A stretch of DNA of 12,459 nucleotides from Methyloprofundus sp. (GTDB lineage: Bacteria; Pseudomonadota; Gammaproteobacteria; Methylococcales; Methylomonadaceae), in contig JAUXBW010000026.1 of the NCBI GenBank assembly GCA_030619185.1, positions 1 through 12,459 of the forward strand, read 5' to 3'. A program made the position numbers and the translations under genes. Positions within the stretch are counted from its first letter, which is position 1, and every line of letters starts with the position of its first letter. The notes under the pieces were generated by a model, which saw nothing but the letters and a program-made list of their open reading frames with translations, was not told the DNA's origin and did not search any database. Positions 6,469 through 12,459 of the stretch are shown one piece after another.

Positions 6469-6555
6469 GCAGGATGGAAAAGTGTAGTGCATTACCCTAT
6501 GAAAATGATCATCGTGCAATACCCTGTCGGATTGCGCTACACTTATCCAACCTAC
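6469..6555. repeat. GTAGGATGG-type palindromic repeat, copy C
   Basis: This is the most symmetrical copy. The left end GCAGGATGGAAAAGTGTAGT (from 6469) pairs with the right end, whose reverse complement begins GTAGGTTGGATAAGTGTAGC (ending 6555), with 20 of the first 25 positions matching. The interior CATCGTGCAATACCCTGTCGG is shared with copy B. It lies between ileS and lspA, 30 bp upstream of the lspA start, so it would form a hairpin in the lspA leader. There is no coding potential. Confidence 0.75.
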
Positions 6556-6574
6556 TCGAATATTTAGATACTGT

Positions 6575-6637
6575 CTGTAGGGCGAGGCTTTAACCCGCTT
6601 TTATTTGATATTGGCGGGCTAAAGCCGCGCCCTACAG
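6575..6637. repeat. REP-like palindrome just downstream of ileS
   Basis: The arms 6575-6598 and 6614-6637 (24 bp each, 22 pairs matching, 15-nt loop) begin with CTGTAGGGCG and end at CCCGC. The core is GGCTTTA on one side and TAAAGCC on the other. It is GC-rich, unlike its surroundings, and lies 13 bp past the ileS stop. It would make a very stable RNA hairpin between ileS and lspA. No T run follows on either strand, so mRNA 3'-end stabilisation or partial termination is more likely than a classical terminator. It is unrelated in sequence to copies A-C. Confidence 0.8.
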
Positions 6638-6650
6638 TGAATCAATAGGC

Positions 6651-9482
6651 CTAGGCAAACTGTCGGGCTTCACCCTGGCCCGCTATATTTTCAACACAAC
6701 GCCCACACAACTCTGGGTGCTCTGCATGATTACCTATATCTTCTACATAATGCCAACAACGGACACATTTTTCATGCTCAGAAGCGATAACTTTGACCCT
6801 TAAGCCCTCTAGCTCTGTTTCTATCGCATCACTCGCTGCATCCTGCACTGGCAAAACGAATGCTTTAGAGGTAATAAAAATAAAGTGTAATTCATCTGCC
6901 AGTTTATTCAATACTGCTACATAGGCATCACTGCAATACAACGTGACTTCGGCATTGAGTGAGGCACCAATAACGCCAGATTTACGCATTTGTTCCAGTT
7001 CTTTACTAACAGCCACACGTACAGCCACAATGGTTTCCCAGTCCTCATTGGACAGAAGCGTATCCTGGTCGAGTGGAAATAAGCCCTGATACCATGTTTC
7101 CAAATGTACCGAGTCGCTACGTTCGCCTGGCATATATTGCCAGATTTCATCTGCCGTATAACTGGTGATCGGTGCTAACCAGCGAACCAAGGCTTCCATC
7201 ACATGATACATGGCTGTCTGGGCTGAACGCCTGGCAAGGCCATCTGCTTTTGCCGTGTATTGGCGATCTTTAATAATATCCAGATAAAATCCCCCCAGAT
7301 CCATGGCGCAGAAATGATGCACTTTCTGGTTAATCACATGAAACTGGTATTGCTCATAGGCTGCTATCACATCTTCTTGTAACTGAAATGCCCGATCCAC
7401 AATCCATCGATCCAGTGCCAGCATATCTACCGCTTGCACACTATGTTGTGCCGGCTCAAAGCCATCCAGGTTGGATAATAAAAAGCGCGAGGTATTTCTT
7501 AAGCGTCTGTATACATCAGACGTACGTTTTAAAATTTCATCAGAAACAGTCATTTCGCCACGATAATCTGTACCTGACACCCAGAGGCGTAACACGTCAG
7601 CACCTAATGACTTCATCACCGATTGCGGCGCGACCACATTACCACGCGACTTGGACATTTTTTTGCCGTCAGCATCCACGGTAAATCCATGAGTTAACAC
7701 GGATTTATAGGGTGCAACACCATTCATAGCAACGGATGATAATAAGGATGATTGAAACCAGCCACGATGCTGATCAGAGCCCTCCAGGTATAAATCAGCC
7801 GGAAAACGGAGTTGCTCGCGCTGATTTAAAACGGCCTCATGGGTCACGCCTGAATCTAGCCAGACATCCAGAGTATCTTGCGTTTTCTCATAATGATCTG
7901 CCTCATCACCCAGCCATTCAGCCTTATCCAGGGCGAACCAGGCTTCTATGCCTTTTTGTTCTATATGCAGAGCAATATCCTCAACTAATTGATTAGTTTC
8001 TGGGTGTAGTTCACCTGTTTCTTTATGTACAAAGAAAGGAATCGGCACACCCCAGGTACGCTGCCTGGAAATACACCAGTCTGGCCTGTTTTCTACCATA
8101 CCCTCAATTCGAGCTTGCCCCCAGTCTGGAATCCATTGAACTTGCTGGATTTCTTGCATGGCTTTGTCACGCAACTCACCTTGCTCCATAGAAATAAACC
8201 ATTGCGGTGTCGCACGAAAAATTATCGGTGTTTTATGTCGCCAGCAATGCGGGTAACTATGCAGTAAAGCTTCATGGTGCAACAGTTTATGCCTGCTAGC
8301 TAATACTTCAATCACATGGTCATTCGCCGAGAAGACATGCTCACCAGCAAATAATTCAGTATGGGGTAAAAAAACGCCATTATCACCCACTGGGTTATCC
8401 ACAGGCAGACCATAGCGCTGACCGACTACATAATCATCCTGACCATGACCTGGCGCAGTATGTACCGCACCGGTACCCGCTTCTGCTGTCACATGATCGC
8501 CCAAAACAATGGGGACTTTGCGGTGATAGAATGGATGCATCAGTAATTGATTTTCGAGTGCATCACCTTTGCAATAAGCCAGTACACGGCAATTCTCCAT
8601 GCCATAACGTGCCACTGCATCATTCCACAACTGATTAACCAGTACTAAACGCTCTTTTTGTCCGTCTTTCTCGCACTGCACTACCACATATTCATACTTC
8701 GGGTTGAGGCTGACTGCCTGATTAGCCGGTAATGTCCAGGGGGTGGTGGTCCAGATAACAACAGATAAAGGTCCTTCTCCTTCATGCTCAGGCACATGAT
8801 GGCAACTGGCAAAAAACTTCTGTTCGTCTATCACTTCAAAACGCACATCAATCGCAGGCGATTGCTTGTCCTCATATTCCACTTCAGCTTCAGCCAGAGC
8901 AGAACCACAATCAGTACACCAATGCACCGGTTTAAAGCCTTTGTTTAAGTGTCCTTTGGCATTAATTTTGCCTAAGGAGCGAACAATATCAGCCTCGAAT
9001 TTAAAATCCATGGTCAAATAGGGATTATCCCAATCGGCAAAAACACCCAGGCGCACAAACTCATCTTTTTGCATTTTGACTTGTTTGCTTGCATATTCTC
9101 GACAAGCTTTACGAAAAACTTCTGCAGAGACCTTGCCGCCAGCTTTGCCCACTTTCTTTTCGACCATTAATTCAATGGGTAAGCCATGGCAATCCCAGCC
9201 TGGAACATAGGGTGCATCATATCCTGATAAGGTTTTAGACTTTAAGATAATATCTTTGAGAACTTTATTAACCGCATGACCTATATGAATGGCTCCATTC
9301 GCATACGGAGGACCGTCATGCAAAATAAATTGCGCTTTGCCTGCAAATTGCGCTCGAATTTTTTGGTAAAGCTGAGCTTCCGTCCATTTTTTCAAGCGTT
9401 CAGGTTCACGTTGCGCCAAATTACCTTTCATTGGAAAAGCTGTTTTAGGCAGGTTAAGAGTCTTTTTATAATCGATGGTCAT
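6651..9482 (-). CDS. ileS: Isoleucyl-tRNA synthetase
   Basis: IleRS charges tRNA-Ile in the cytoplasm and edits misactivated valine. The 943-residue protein is full length (E. coli 938). It shows the class I signature [15 protein letters not shown] (HIGH at 66-69), the second signature KKMSKSRGN (KMSKS at 608-612), [10 protein letters not shown], the editing-domain block [31 protein letters not shown], and [16 protein letters not shown]. The C-terminal zinc-binding motif has Cys906, Cys909, Cys926 and Cys929, as in the bacterial type 1 enzyme. The ATG at 9482 follows the ribF stop by 6 bp, so translation is probably coupled; there is no strong ribosome site of its own. Plus-strand open frames within it are shadows. 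All catalytic motifs are intact. Confidence 0.98.
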   Translation of the reverse strand: MTIDYKKTLNLPKTAFPMKGNLAQREPERLKKWTEAQLYQKIRAQFAGKAQFILHDGPPYANGAIHIGHAVNKVLKDIILKSKTLSGYDAPYVPGWDCHGLPIELMVEKKVGKAGGKVSAEVFRKACREYASKQVKMQKDEFVRLGVFADWDNPYLTMDFKFEADIVRSLGKINAKGHLNKGFKPVHWCTDCGSALAEAEVEYEDKQSPAIDVRFEVIDEQKFFASCHHVPEHEGEGPLSVVIWTTTPWTLPANQAVSLNPKYEYVVVQCEKDGQKERLVLVNQLWNDAVARYGMENCRVLAYCKGDALENQLLMHPFYHRKVPIVLGDHVTAEAGTGAVHTAPGHGQDDYVVGQRYGLPVDNPVGDNGVFLPHTELFAGEHVFSANDHVIEVLASRHKLLHHEALLHSYPHCWRHKTPIIFRATPQWFISMEQGELRDKAMQEIQQVQWIPDWGQARIEGMVENRPDWCISRQRTWGVPIPFFVHKETGELHPETNQLVEDIALHIEQKGIEAWFALDKAEWLGDEADHYEKTQDTLDVWLDSGVTHEAVLNQREQLRFPADLYLEGSDQHRGWFQSSLLSSVAMNGVAPYKSVLTHGFTVDADGKKMSKSRGNVVAPQSVMKSLGADVLRLWVSGTDYRGEMTVSDEILKRTSDVYRRLRNTSRFLLSNLDGFEPAQHSVQAVDMLALDRWIVDRAFQLQEDVIAAYEQYQFHVINQKVHHFCAMDLGGFYLDIIKDRQYTAKADGLARRSAQTAMYHVMEALVRWLAPITSYTADEIWQYMPGERSDSVHLETWYQGLFPLDQDTLLSNEDWETIVAVRVAVSKELEQMRKSGVIGASLNAEVTLYCSDAYVAVLNKLADELHFIFITSKAFVLPVQDAASDAIETELEGLRVKVIASEHEKCVRCWHYVEDIGNHAEHPELCGRCVENIAGQGEARQFA

Positions 9483-9488
9483 TGTTTA

Positions 9489-10418
9489 CTAAAGTTGCAT
9501 TAAAGTCTTAGCTTGAGCAGTATCCAATTGAATCTGCCGTTTTAAATCATCCACTGATTGAAAGTGCATCTCATTCCTTATTTTGTGTTTAAAATGCACT
9601 TCCACATACTTTCCGTAAATATCCTGATCAAAATCAAACAAATGTGTTTCCAGTAACACTTTTGCCTGACCCTTCACCGTGGGTTTGGTGCCCACATTTG
9701 CCACGCCATAGACTGGCTTTTCACCTATGCCTGTCATAGTCACGGCAAACACACCCTGTATCGGTGTGTTTTTTCGCTGCATCTGTATATTGGCAGTAGG
9801 AAAGCCTATTTTTCGCCCCAGCTTTTCGCCATGTACAACCCTACCACACACTGAGTAGCTGCGCCCTAGCATTGACTCTGCAGTCGCTAAATCGCCATTA
9901 CTGAGCGCATCTCTAATCAGGGTACTACTCACACGACTTCCTTTGACTGAGTATGAAGCGGTATCAATCACCTGAAAATTATATTGTTCCCCCGCTTCTT
10001 GCAATAAGGAAAAGTTGCCACGTCTTGCCTTCCCGAAATGGAAATCATCGCCAACGACCAGGTATTTAACATTAAGTCGCTGCACCAGTATTTCCTGGAT
10101 AAAATAGGCAGGATCCAGATTTGCAAAGCGTTGATTAAAATTAACAATCAGTAAATTATCAACGGGTAAATGCTTAAAGTGTATTATTTTTTCTCTTAAT
10201 CGTGTTAATCGCGATGGCGCATTATCTTTAAGAAAAAATTCCAGGGGCTGTGGCTCAAACACCATAACCACAACAGGTAAACCTAACAACTTTCCTTTTT
10301 CAGCAAGCTTGTTAATAACGACGCTGTGGCCTTTATGTACACCATCAAAGTTGCCAATTGTCAGCACACACCCTGAAGCAAAGGACTGTAACTTTTTAAT
10401 TCCGCGAATTAGCTGCAT
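9489..10418 (-). CDS. ribF: Bifunctional riboflavin kinase / FAD synthetase
   Basis: RibF phosphorylates riboflavin to FMN and adenylates FMN to FAD. The 309-residue protein has the expected two domains. The N-terminal nucleotidyltransferase carries GNFDGVHKGH (22-31), VFEPQPLEFF (53-62), VVGDDFHFGKARRG (121-134) and SSTLIRDAL (164-172). The C-terminal riboflavin kinase carries GRKIGFPTAN (201-210), GVANVGTKPT (238-247), and ETHLFDFD (257-264; Glu257 is the expected catalytic base). The start is ATG 10418; the ribosome site is weak. It is the first gene of ribF-ileS, a very common gammaproteobacterial pair. In many relatives murJ precedes ribF, but here a kinase gene and a remnant frame do. 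A possible weak promoter region lies in the AT-rich 10419-10470 stretch (TTGATA, TATGCA), not convincing enough to list. Confidence 0.97.
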   Translation of the reverse strand: MQLIRGIKKLQSFASGCVLTIGNFDGVHKGHSVVINKLAEKGKLLGLPVVVMVFEPQPLEFFLKDNAPSRLTRLREKIIHFKHLPVDNLLIVNFNQRFANLDPAYFIQEILVQRLNVKYLVVGDDFHFGKARRGNFSLLQEAGEQYNFQVIDTASYSVKGSRVSSTLIRDALSNGDLATAESMLGRSYSVCGRVVHGEKLGRKIGFPTANIQMQRKNTPIQGVFAVTMTGIGEKPVYGVANVGTKPTVKGQAKVLLETHLFDFDQDIYGKYVEVHFKHKIRNEMHFQSVDDLKRQIQLDTAQAKTLMQL

Positions 10419-10485
10419 TCAATTCTGCTATAAAAACTGTGCATATTAACATTTTTATAGCTATCAAACCAATGTTGATGGACGA

Positions 10486-10560
10486 CTAGTACAGCACTGC
10501 TATCGGTATAACCAGGCTATCGAGACTGTAGCCATGACCGGCGAAGTATAAGATAAGCAT
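10486..10560 (-). pseudogene. 24-codon remnant resembling the His motif of a caspase-like (C14) peptidase
   Basis: Five bases after the kinase stop, a short reading frame starts at ATG 10560 and ends at TAG 10488-10486. It contains LILYFAGHGYSLD followed by a hydrophobic stretch with IP. In bacterial caspase-like proteins the catalytic histidine lies in a strand ending FxFAGHG, often followed by an xxDG...YLIP segment, so this looks like a decayed fragment. The same frame extends a few codons upstream inside the kinase end (SQFGVKA), without a Cys-containing half. Bacterial genes pairing Ser/Thr kinases with caspase domains are known, which adds some support. The fragment is only 24 residues, so a chance match is possible. 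No function is claimed. Confidence 0.35.
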
Positions 10561-10565
10561 GGCCT

Positions 10566-11462
10566 TTACCCCAAACTGGCTAACGCATCCTGCATCTCTT
10601 GCACCGATTGAGGTCGCTTTTCCGGTGTCACTTCCATAGCCCAATCGATAATCGCGAGCAATCTGCTATCAAACTTTCCTGCATGAGCTTTCTGAGCCAG
10701 GGGGAAATCATCATTATCGACCCGATCCGGGGCTTGTGGTGGCACATTAAAATCCAGACAAGTACGCATGCTGGCACCCACTGCATAAATATCAGAATAG
10801 GGGCCTAAAGTACCTGACGTAGAATACTGCTCCATAGGCGAAAACCCCTTACTTAATACTTGTGTTTTGTGTTTTTTTATTGGGAATGCCTGAATCGCAC
10901 CAAAATCAAGCAACAACACCTGGTTTCCCGGGCGAACCAGCAAATTAGCTGGTTTAATATCTAAATGCAGCATTTTATGCTCATGAATCAAATGCAAGCC
11001 ATCTAATAAACCACCAAAAACATCTATCAACCACTGGTTATTCACTTTAATTTTATGCACCAGTAACAACTTATCCAGAGTCACTCCGTATGCATACATC
11101 ATCACCAGATAAACAGTGGAATTAGCATGAAAAAAGTTAACCACTTCAACAAAATTCGGATGCTTTAATGTTGCCAGTACCTTTGCTTCTTCAATAAATA
11201 AACTACGCCCATGCACAAATAGCTTTTTCGACTGCTCAGTATTTGCAACAATATTACTATTCCAGGTTCGATGTGCCAGTTTACGCGGTAAATACTCTTT
11301 AATCGCCACCTGCACTTGAGTGATCCGGTGCCTGGCTAAATAAACCGAGCTAAACCCACCATGTGCTAATTCTCGCTCTATAACATACTCATCAACAACA
11401 GTTCCTGATTGTAAATAGTTCCATTGTGCCGGGTAGGTGTCGGGATCGTAATACTCAGACAT
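10566..11462 (-). CDS. Cytosolic Ser/Thr protein kinase (Hanks type)
   Basis: This 298-residue protein is essentially one protein kinase domain with no membrane segment and no PASTA or other sensor domain. Motifs in order: an altered glycine loop ELAHGGFSSVYLA (31-43; the first and third Gly of GxGxxG are Ala and Ser), VAIKEYLP with Lys55, Glu92 in the C helix (FIEEAKVL), the catalytic loop HLDIKPANLL (166-175; HRD replaced by HLD, Asp168 and Lys170 kept), DFG at 186-188, an activation segment ending GFSPMEQY (APE-like), GPYSDIYAVGASM, and the conserved Arg283. Catalytic Lys, Asp and Asp are present, so it is probably active; loss of the HRD arginine suggests it does not need activation-loop phosphorylation in the usual way. 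ATG 11462 follows AGGGAATCTT, a good ribosome site. Its substrate is unknown. A caspase-like remnant follows directly. Confidence 0.9.
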   Translation of the reverse strand: MSEYYDPDTYPAQWNYLQSGTVVDEYVIERELAHGGFSSVYLARHRITQVQVAIKEYLPRKLAHRTWNSNIVANTEQSKKLFVHGRSLFIEEAKVLATLKHPNFVEVVNFFHANSTVYLVMMYAYGVTLDKLLLVHKIKVNNQWLIDVFGGLLDGLHLIHEHKMLHLDIKPANLLVRPGNQVLLLDFGAIQAFPIKKHKTQVLSKGFSPMEQYSTSGTLGPYSDIYAVGASMRTCLDFNVPPQAPDRVDNDDFPLAQKAHAGKFDSRLLAIIDWAMEVTPEKRPQSVQEMQDALASLG

Positions 11463-11491
11463 AAGATTCCCTGGTTAACGTCTGTTCTCAA

Positions 11492-11525
11492 TTTGATTAA
11501 CCTGCATTTGATTACTGATAATCAA
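11492..11525. promoter_or_regulatory. TTTGATTA repeats and inverted repeat in the divergent intergenic region
   Basis: Between the kinase and the secreted-protein gene, TTTGATTA occurs twice 15 bp apart (11492-11499 and 11507-11514). The second copy forms an inverted repeat with TAATCAA (11508-11514 and 11519-11525, 4-bp spacer). Regular spacing in a divergent control region suggests binding sites for a regulator, but the sites are AT-rich and short. GTTAAC also occurs on either side (11474-11479, 11540-11545). No regulator can be named. Confidence 0.35.
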
Positions 11526-11620
11526 CTATTGTTAAATATGTTAACACGATACCAGAAAAACCAGGACAAAACAGATCATACGGAATTTTACCCACCTGCA
11601 ACCTGGTTCATAAAAACTTC

Positions 11621-11629
11621 TGCTATACT
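11621..11629 (+). promoter_or_regulatory. Extended -10 promoter for the TIGR04073-like gene
   Basis: TGCTATACT is a TGn-extended -10 element (TATACT matches TATAAT at five of six positions). No recognisable -35 hexamer stands 17 bp upstream (ACCTGG), which is typical for extended -10 promoters. It lies 34 bp before the ATG at 11663, with TAAGG at 11651-11655 as the ribosome site. Confidence 0.5.
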
Positions 11630-11662
11630 AAATCAATAATAACCATTACTTAAGGTCGCCCG

Positions 11663-12100
11663 ATGAAATTTAACAAAACAATAGCCCACGCTTTATTAGC
11701 CTGCATTTTTCTATCTTTTTCTGGCCTTAGCCATGCAACTGAAGCAAATGCGCCTGAAATGATTTATGTGGATGAAGAAAATGCACCAGAAATGGCTGAA
11801 GACTCATACGGCTCCAAAGTAGGGGAAAAAGCACTAAGATCGTTGGCCAATATTACACTCGGCGTGATAGAAGTTCCAAAAAACATCATTATCGTATCTA
11901 ATCGAACTAATTTACTTTACGGTCTAACGGGGGGGACAGGTTTAGGCATATTGAATACTGCAGGACGTATCTCCGTAGGTCTGCTTGATTTACTCACGTT
12001 TCCTTTAGCTACCCAACCCATTGCTCAGCCCGTTTATCCCTGGGATAAATATTTAGACGTTTACACTAGCTACAACGACATGTTTGTATTGGATTATTAA
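11663..12100 (+). CDS. Secreted exosortase-system-associated protein, TIGR04073-like
   Basis: The 145-residue protein begins with a clear Sec signal peptide: MKFNK, a hydrophobic core (8-20), then LSHA with probable cleavage after Ala25. The mature part starts with a small acidic duplication (NAPEM at 29-33 and 40-44). It then matches the pattern I associate with the TIGR04073 exosortase-system-associated family: KALRSLANITLGVIEVPKNI (56-75), GLTGGTGLGILNTAGRISVG (87-106), and LLDLLTFPLATQPIAQPVYP (107-126). That family is found in bacteria with the exosortase/PEP-CTERM sorting system; its biochemical role is not established. No PEP-CTERM tail is present in this protein and it has no lipobox, so it is probably periplasmic or outer-membrane associated. 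ATG is preceded by TAAGG at 7 nt. The family call rests on remembered motif pattern. Confidence 0.8.
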   Translation: MKFNKTIAHALLACIFLSFSGLSHATEANAPEMIYVDEENAPEMAEDSYGSKVGEKALRSLANITLGVIEVPKNIIIVSNRTNLLYGLTGGTGLGILNTAGRISVGLLDLLTFPLATQPIAQPVYPWDKYLDVYTSYNDMFVLDY

Positions 12101-12175
12101 GGTCAGCACCTGTCTATATCAGGGTCTCATCCCCCAACGTTAATGTCATTGTTCTCACTTGCTTATATAATTATT

Positions 12176-12201
12176 GCAGAGCGTTCATCATTTCGCTCTG
12201 C
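12176..12201. terminator. Hairpin downstream of the TIGR04073-like gene
   Basis: GCAGAGCG (12176-12183) and CGCTCTGC (12194-12201) form a perfect 8-bp stem with a 10-nt loop, 75 bp after the stop codon. It is followed by CCCCGCCTTAAA rather than a T run, so it is a weak candidate for an intrinsic terminator and may only protect the mRNA 3' end. The rest of 12101-12175 shows nothing recognisable. Confidence 0.4.
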
Positions 12202-12226
12202 CCCGCCTTAAATTACCCGCACCACT

Positions 12227-12392
12227 CTTAGGCAACTCGCAACAAATACCCCACCCATCTTGTTTGTCTTTTTGTCCGCCTACTGCGTTGTAGTAATAGT
12301 TGCGTAGCCTGCTATGCGCCTATTTCTACCCCTTGAAGATGAACAAAAATCCTGCGCAATATGGGTAGGTTATTTATTGCGAGTTACCTTAG
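12227..12392. mobile_element. MITE-like non-autonomous element with 32-bp terminal inverted repeats
   Basis: The ends 12227-12258 and 12361-12392 are inverted repeats matching at 27 of 32 positions; the left end reads CTTAGGCAACTCGCAACAAA. If the core runs from GGCAACTCGC (12231) to GCGAGTTACC (12388), it is flanked by TTA on both sides, which could be a 3-bp target duplication. The 166-bp element has an inner near-palindrome GCGTAGCCTGCTATGCGC (12302-12319) and no coding frame, so it would need a transposase supplied elsewhere. The 67 bp after it (12393-12459) hold nothing I recognise. Confidence 0.7.
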
Positions 12393-12459
12393 TTCGAATA
12401 ATTGGTACAAGGAGCACCGCTTGGGAAAGTGATCAGTCCAGAGGTTAGCATATGATATA

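Noticed and set aside
6318..6593. Plus-strand open frame of 91 codons across lspA and the repeat
   Set aside because: Antisense to the lspA N-terminal region and continuing through a palindromic repeat; not a gene.
7388..8267. Three plus-strand open frames within ileS (7388-7684, 7736-7996, 8025-8267)
   Set aside because: They are antisense to an intact, fully conserved IleRS and show no protein family features.
9276..9503. Plus-strand open frame at the ileS 5' end
   Set aside because: Antisense to the HIGH region of ileS and the ribF stop; composition is that of a shadow frame.
11424..11639. Plus-strand open frame of 71 codons across the kinase start and the divergent spacer
   Set aside because: It overlaps the kinase start antisense, runs through the control region and the promoter of the next gene, and has no ribosome site or recognisable domain.
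12384..12459. Minus-strand open frame entering from the right edge and stopping in the MITE-like element
   Set aside because: Only 25 codons are visible, with no recognisable motif; it cannot be told from chance.
1..12459. tRNA, rRNA, CRISPR array, transposase gene or known riboswitch
   Set aside because: No cloverleaf or rRNA-like sequence, no regularly spaced repeat array, no transposase motif, and no FMN riboswitch-like sequence before ribF were seen on either strand.

Overview
The window reads as a moderately AT-rich chromosomal segment of a gammaproteobacterium. CarA, NadC, AmpD, LspA, IleS and RibF all resemble gammaproteobacterial proteins. A small secreted protein of the exosortase-associated TIGR04073 type, a Uma2-family nuclease and several GTAGGATGG-type palindromic repeats fit a type I methanotroph (Methylococcales) or a close relative. 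That placement is inference from gene content and style, not a measurement.

Left part (1-3590, all on the minus strand). The 5' third of carB and the whole of carA make the carbamoyl phosphate synthase operon. carA most likely starts at TTG. Its short leader holds a 9-bp hairpin followed by a T run, which looks like an attenuator. Upstream lie nadC (quinolinate phosphoribosyltransferase) and a flavin-reductase-like gene that overlap by 4 bp. A 274-bp stretch with interleaved inverted repeats separates nadC from the next gene.

Middle part (3591-6650). A membrane-anchored protein of unknown function carries four copies of a DSxLRRHYxxxL motif spaced 25, 46 and 25 residues apart. It is divergent from ampD (peptidoglycan recycling). 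A Uma2-family gene follows, bracketed by two direct copies of a palindromic repeat. The left copy supplies the ampD stop codon. Then come a 61-residue unknown gene and lspA. A third copy of the same repeat and an unrelated strong palindrome lie between lspA and ileS.

Right part (6651-12459). ileS and ribF form a tight operon (6-bp gap), the familiar ribF-ileS-lspA cluster. murJ is not immediately upstream of ribF, and fkpB/ispH are not downstream of lspA. A cytosolic Ser/Thr protein kinase lies upstream of ribF. Just past its stop codon is a 24-codon frame containing YFAGHGYSLD, which looks like a remnant of a caspase-like (C14) peptidase. Divergently, a secreted TIGR04073-like protein is expressed from an extended -10 promoter. 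The window ends with a hairpin and a MITE-like element with 32-bp terminal inverted repeats.

The main biological themes are housekeeping (pyrimidine/arginine, NAD, flavin, Ile-tRNA, lipoprotein processing, wall recycling) interrupted by small non-autonomous repeats. The least explained items are the DSxLRRHY repeat protein, the kinase with its caspase-like remnant, the repeat-bracketed Uma2 gene and the carA leader. I see no tRNA, rRNA, CRISPR array or transposase gene.
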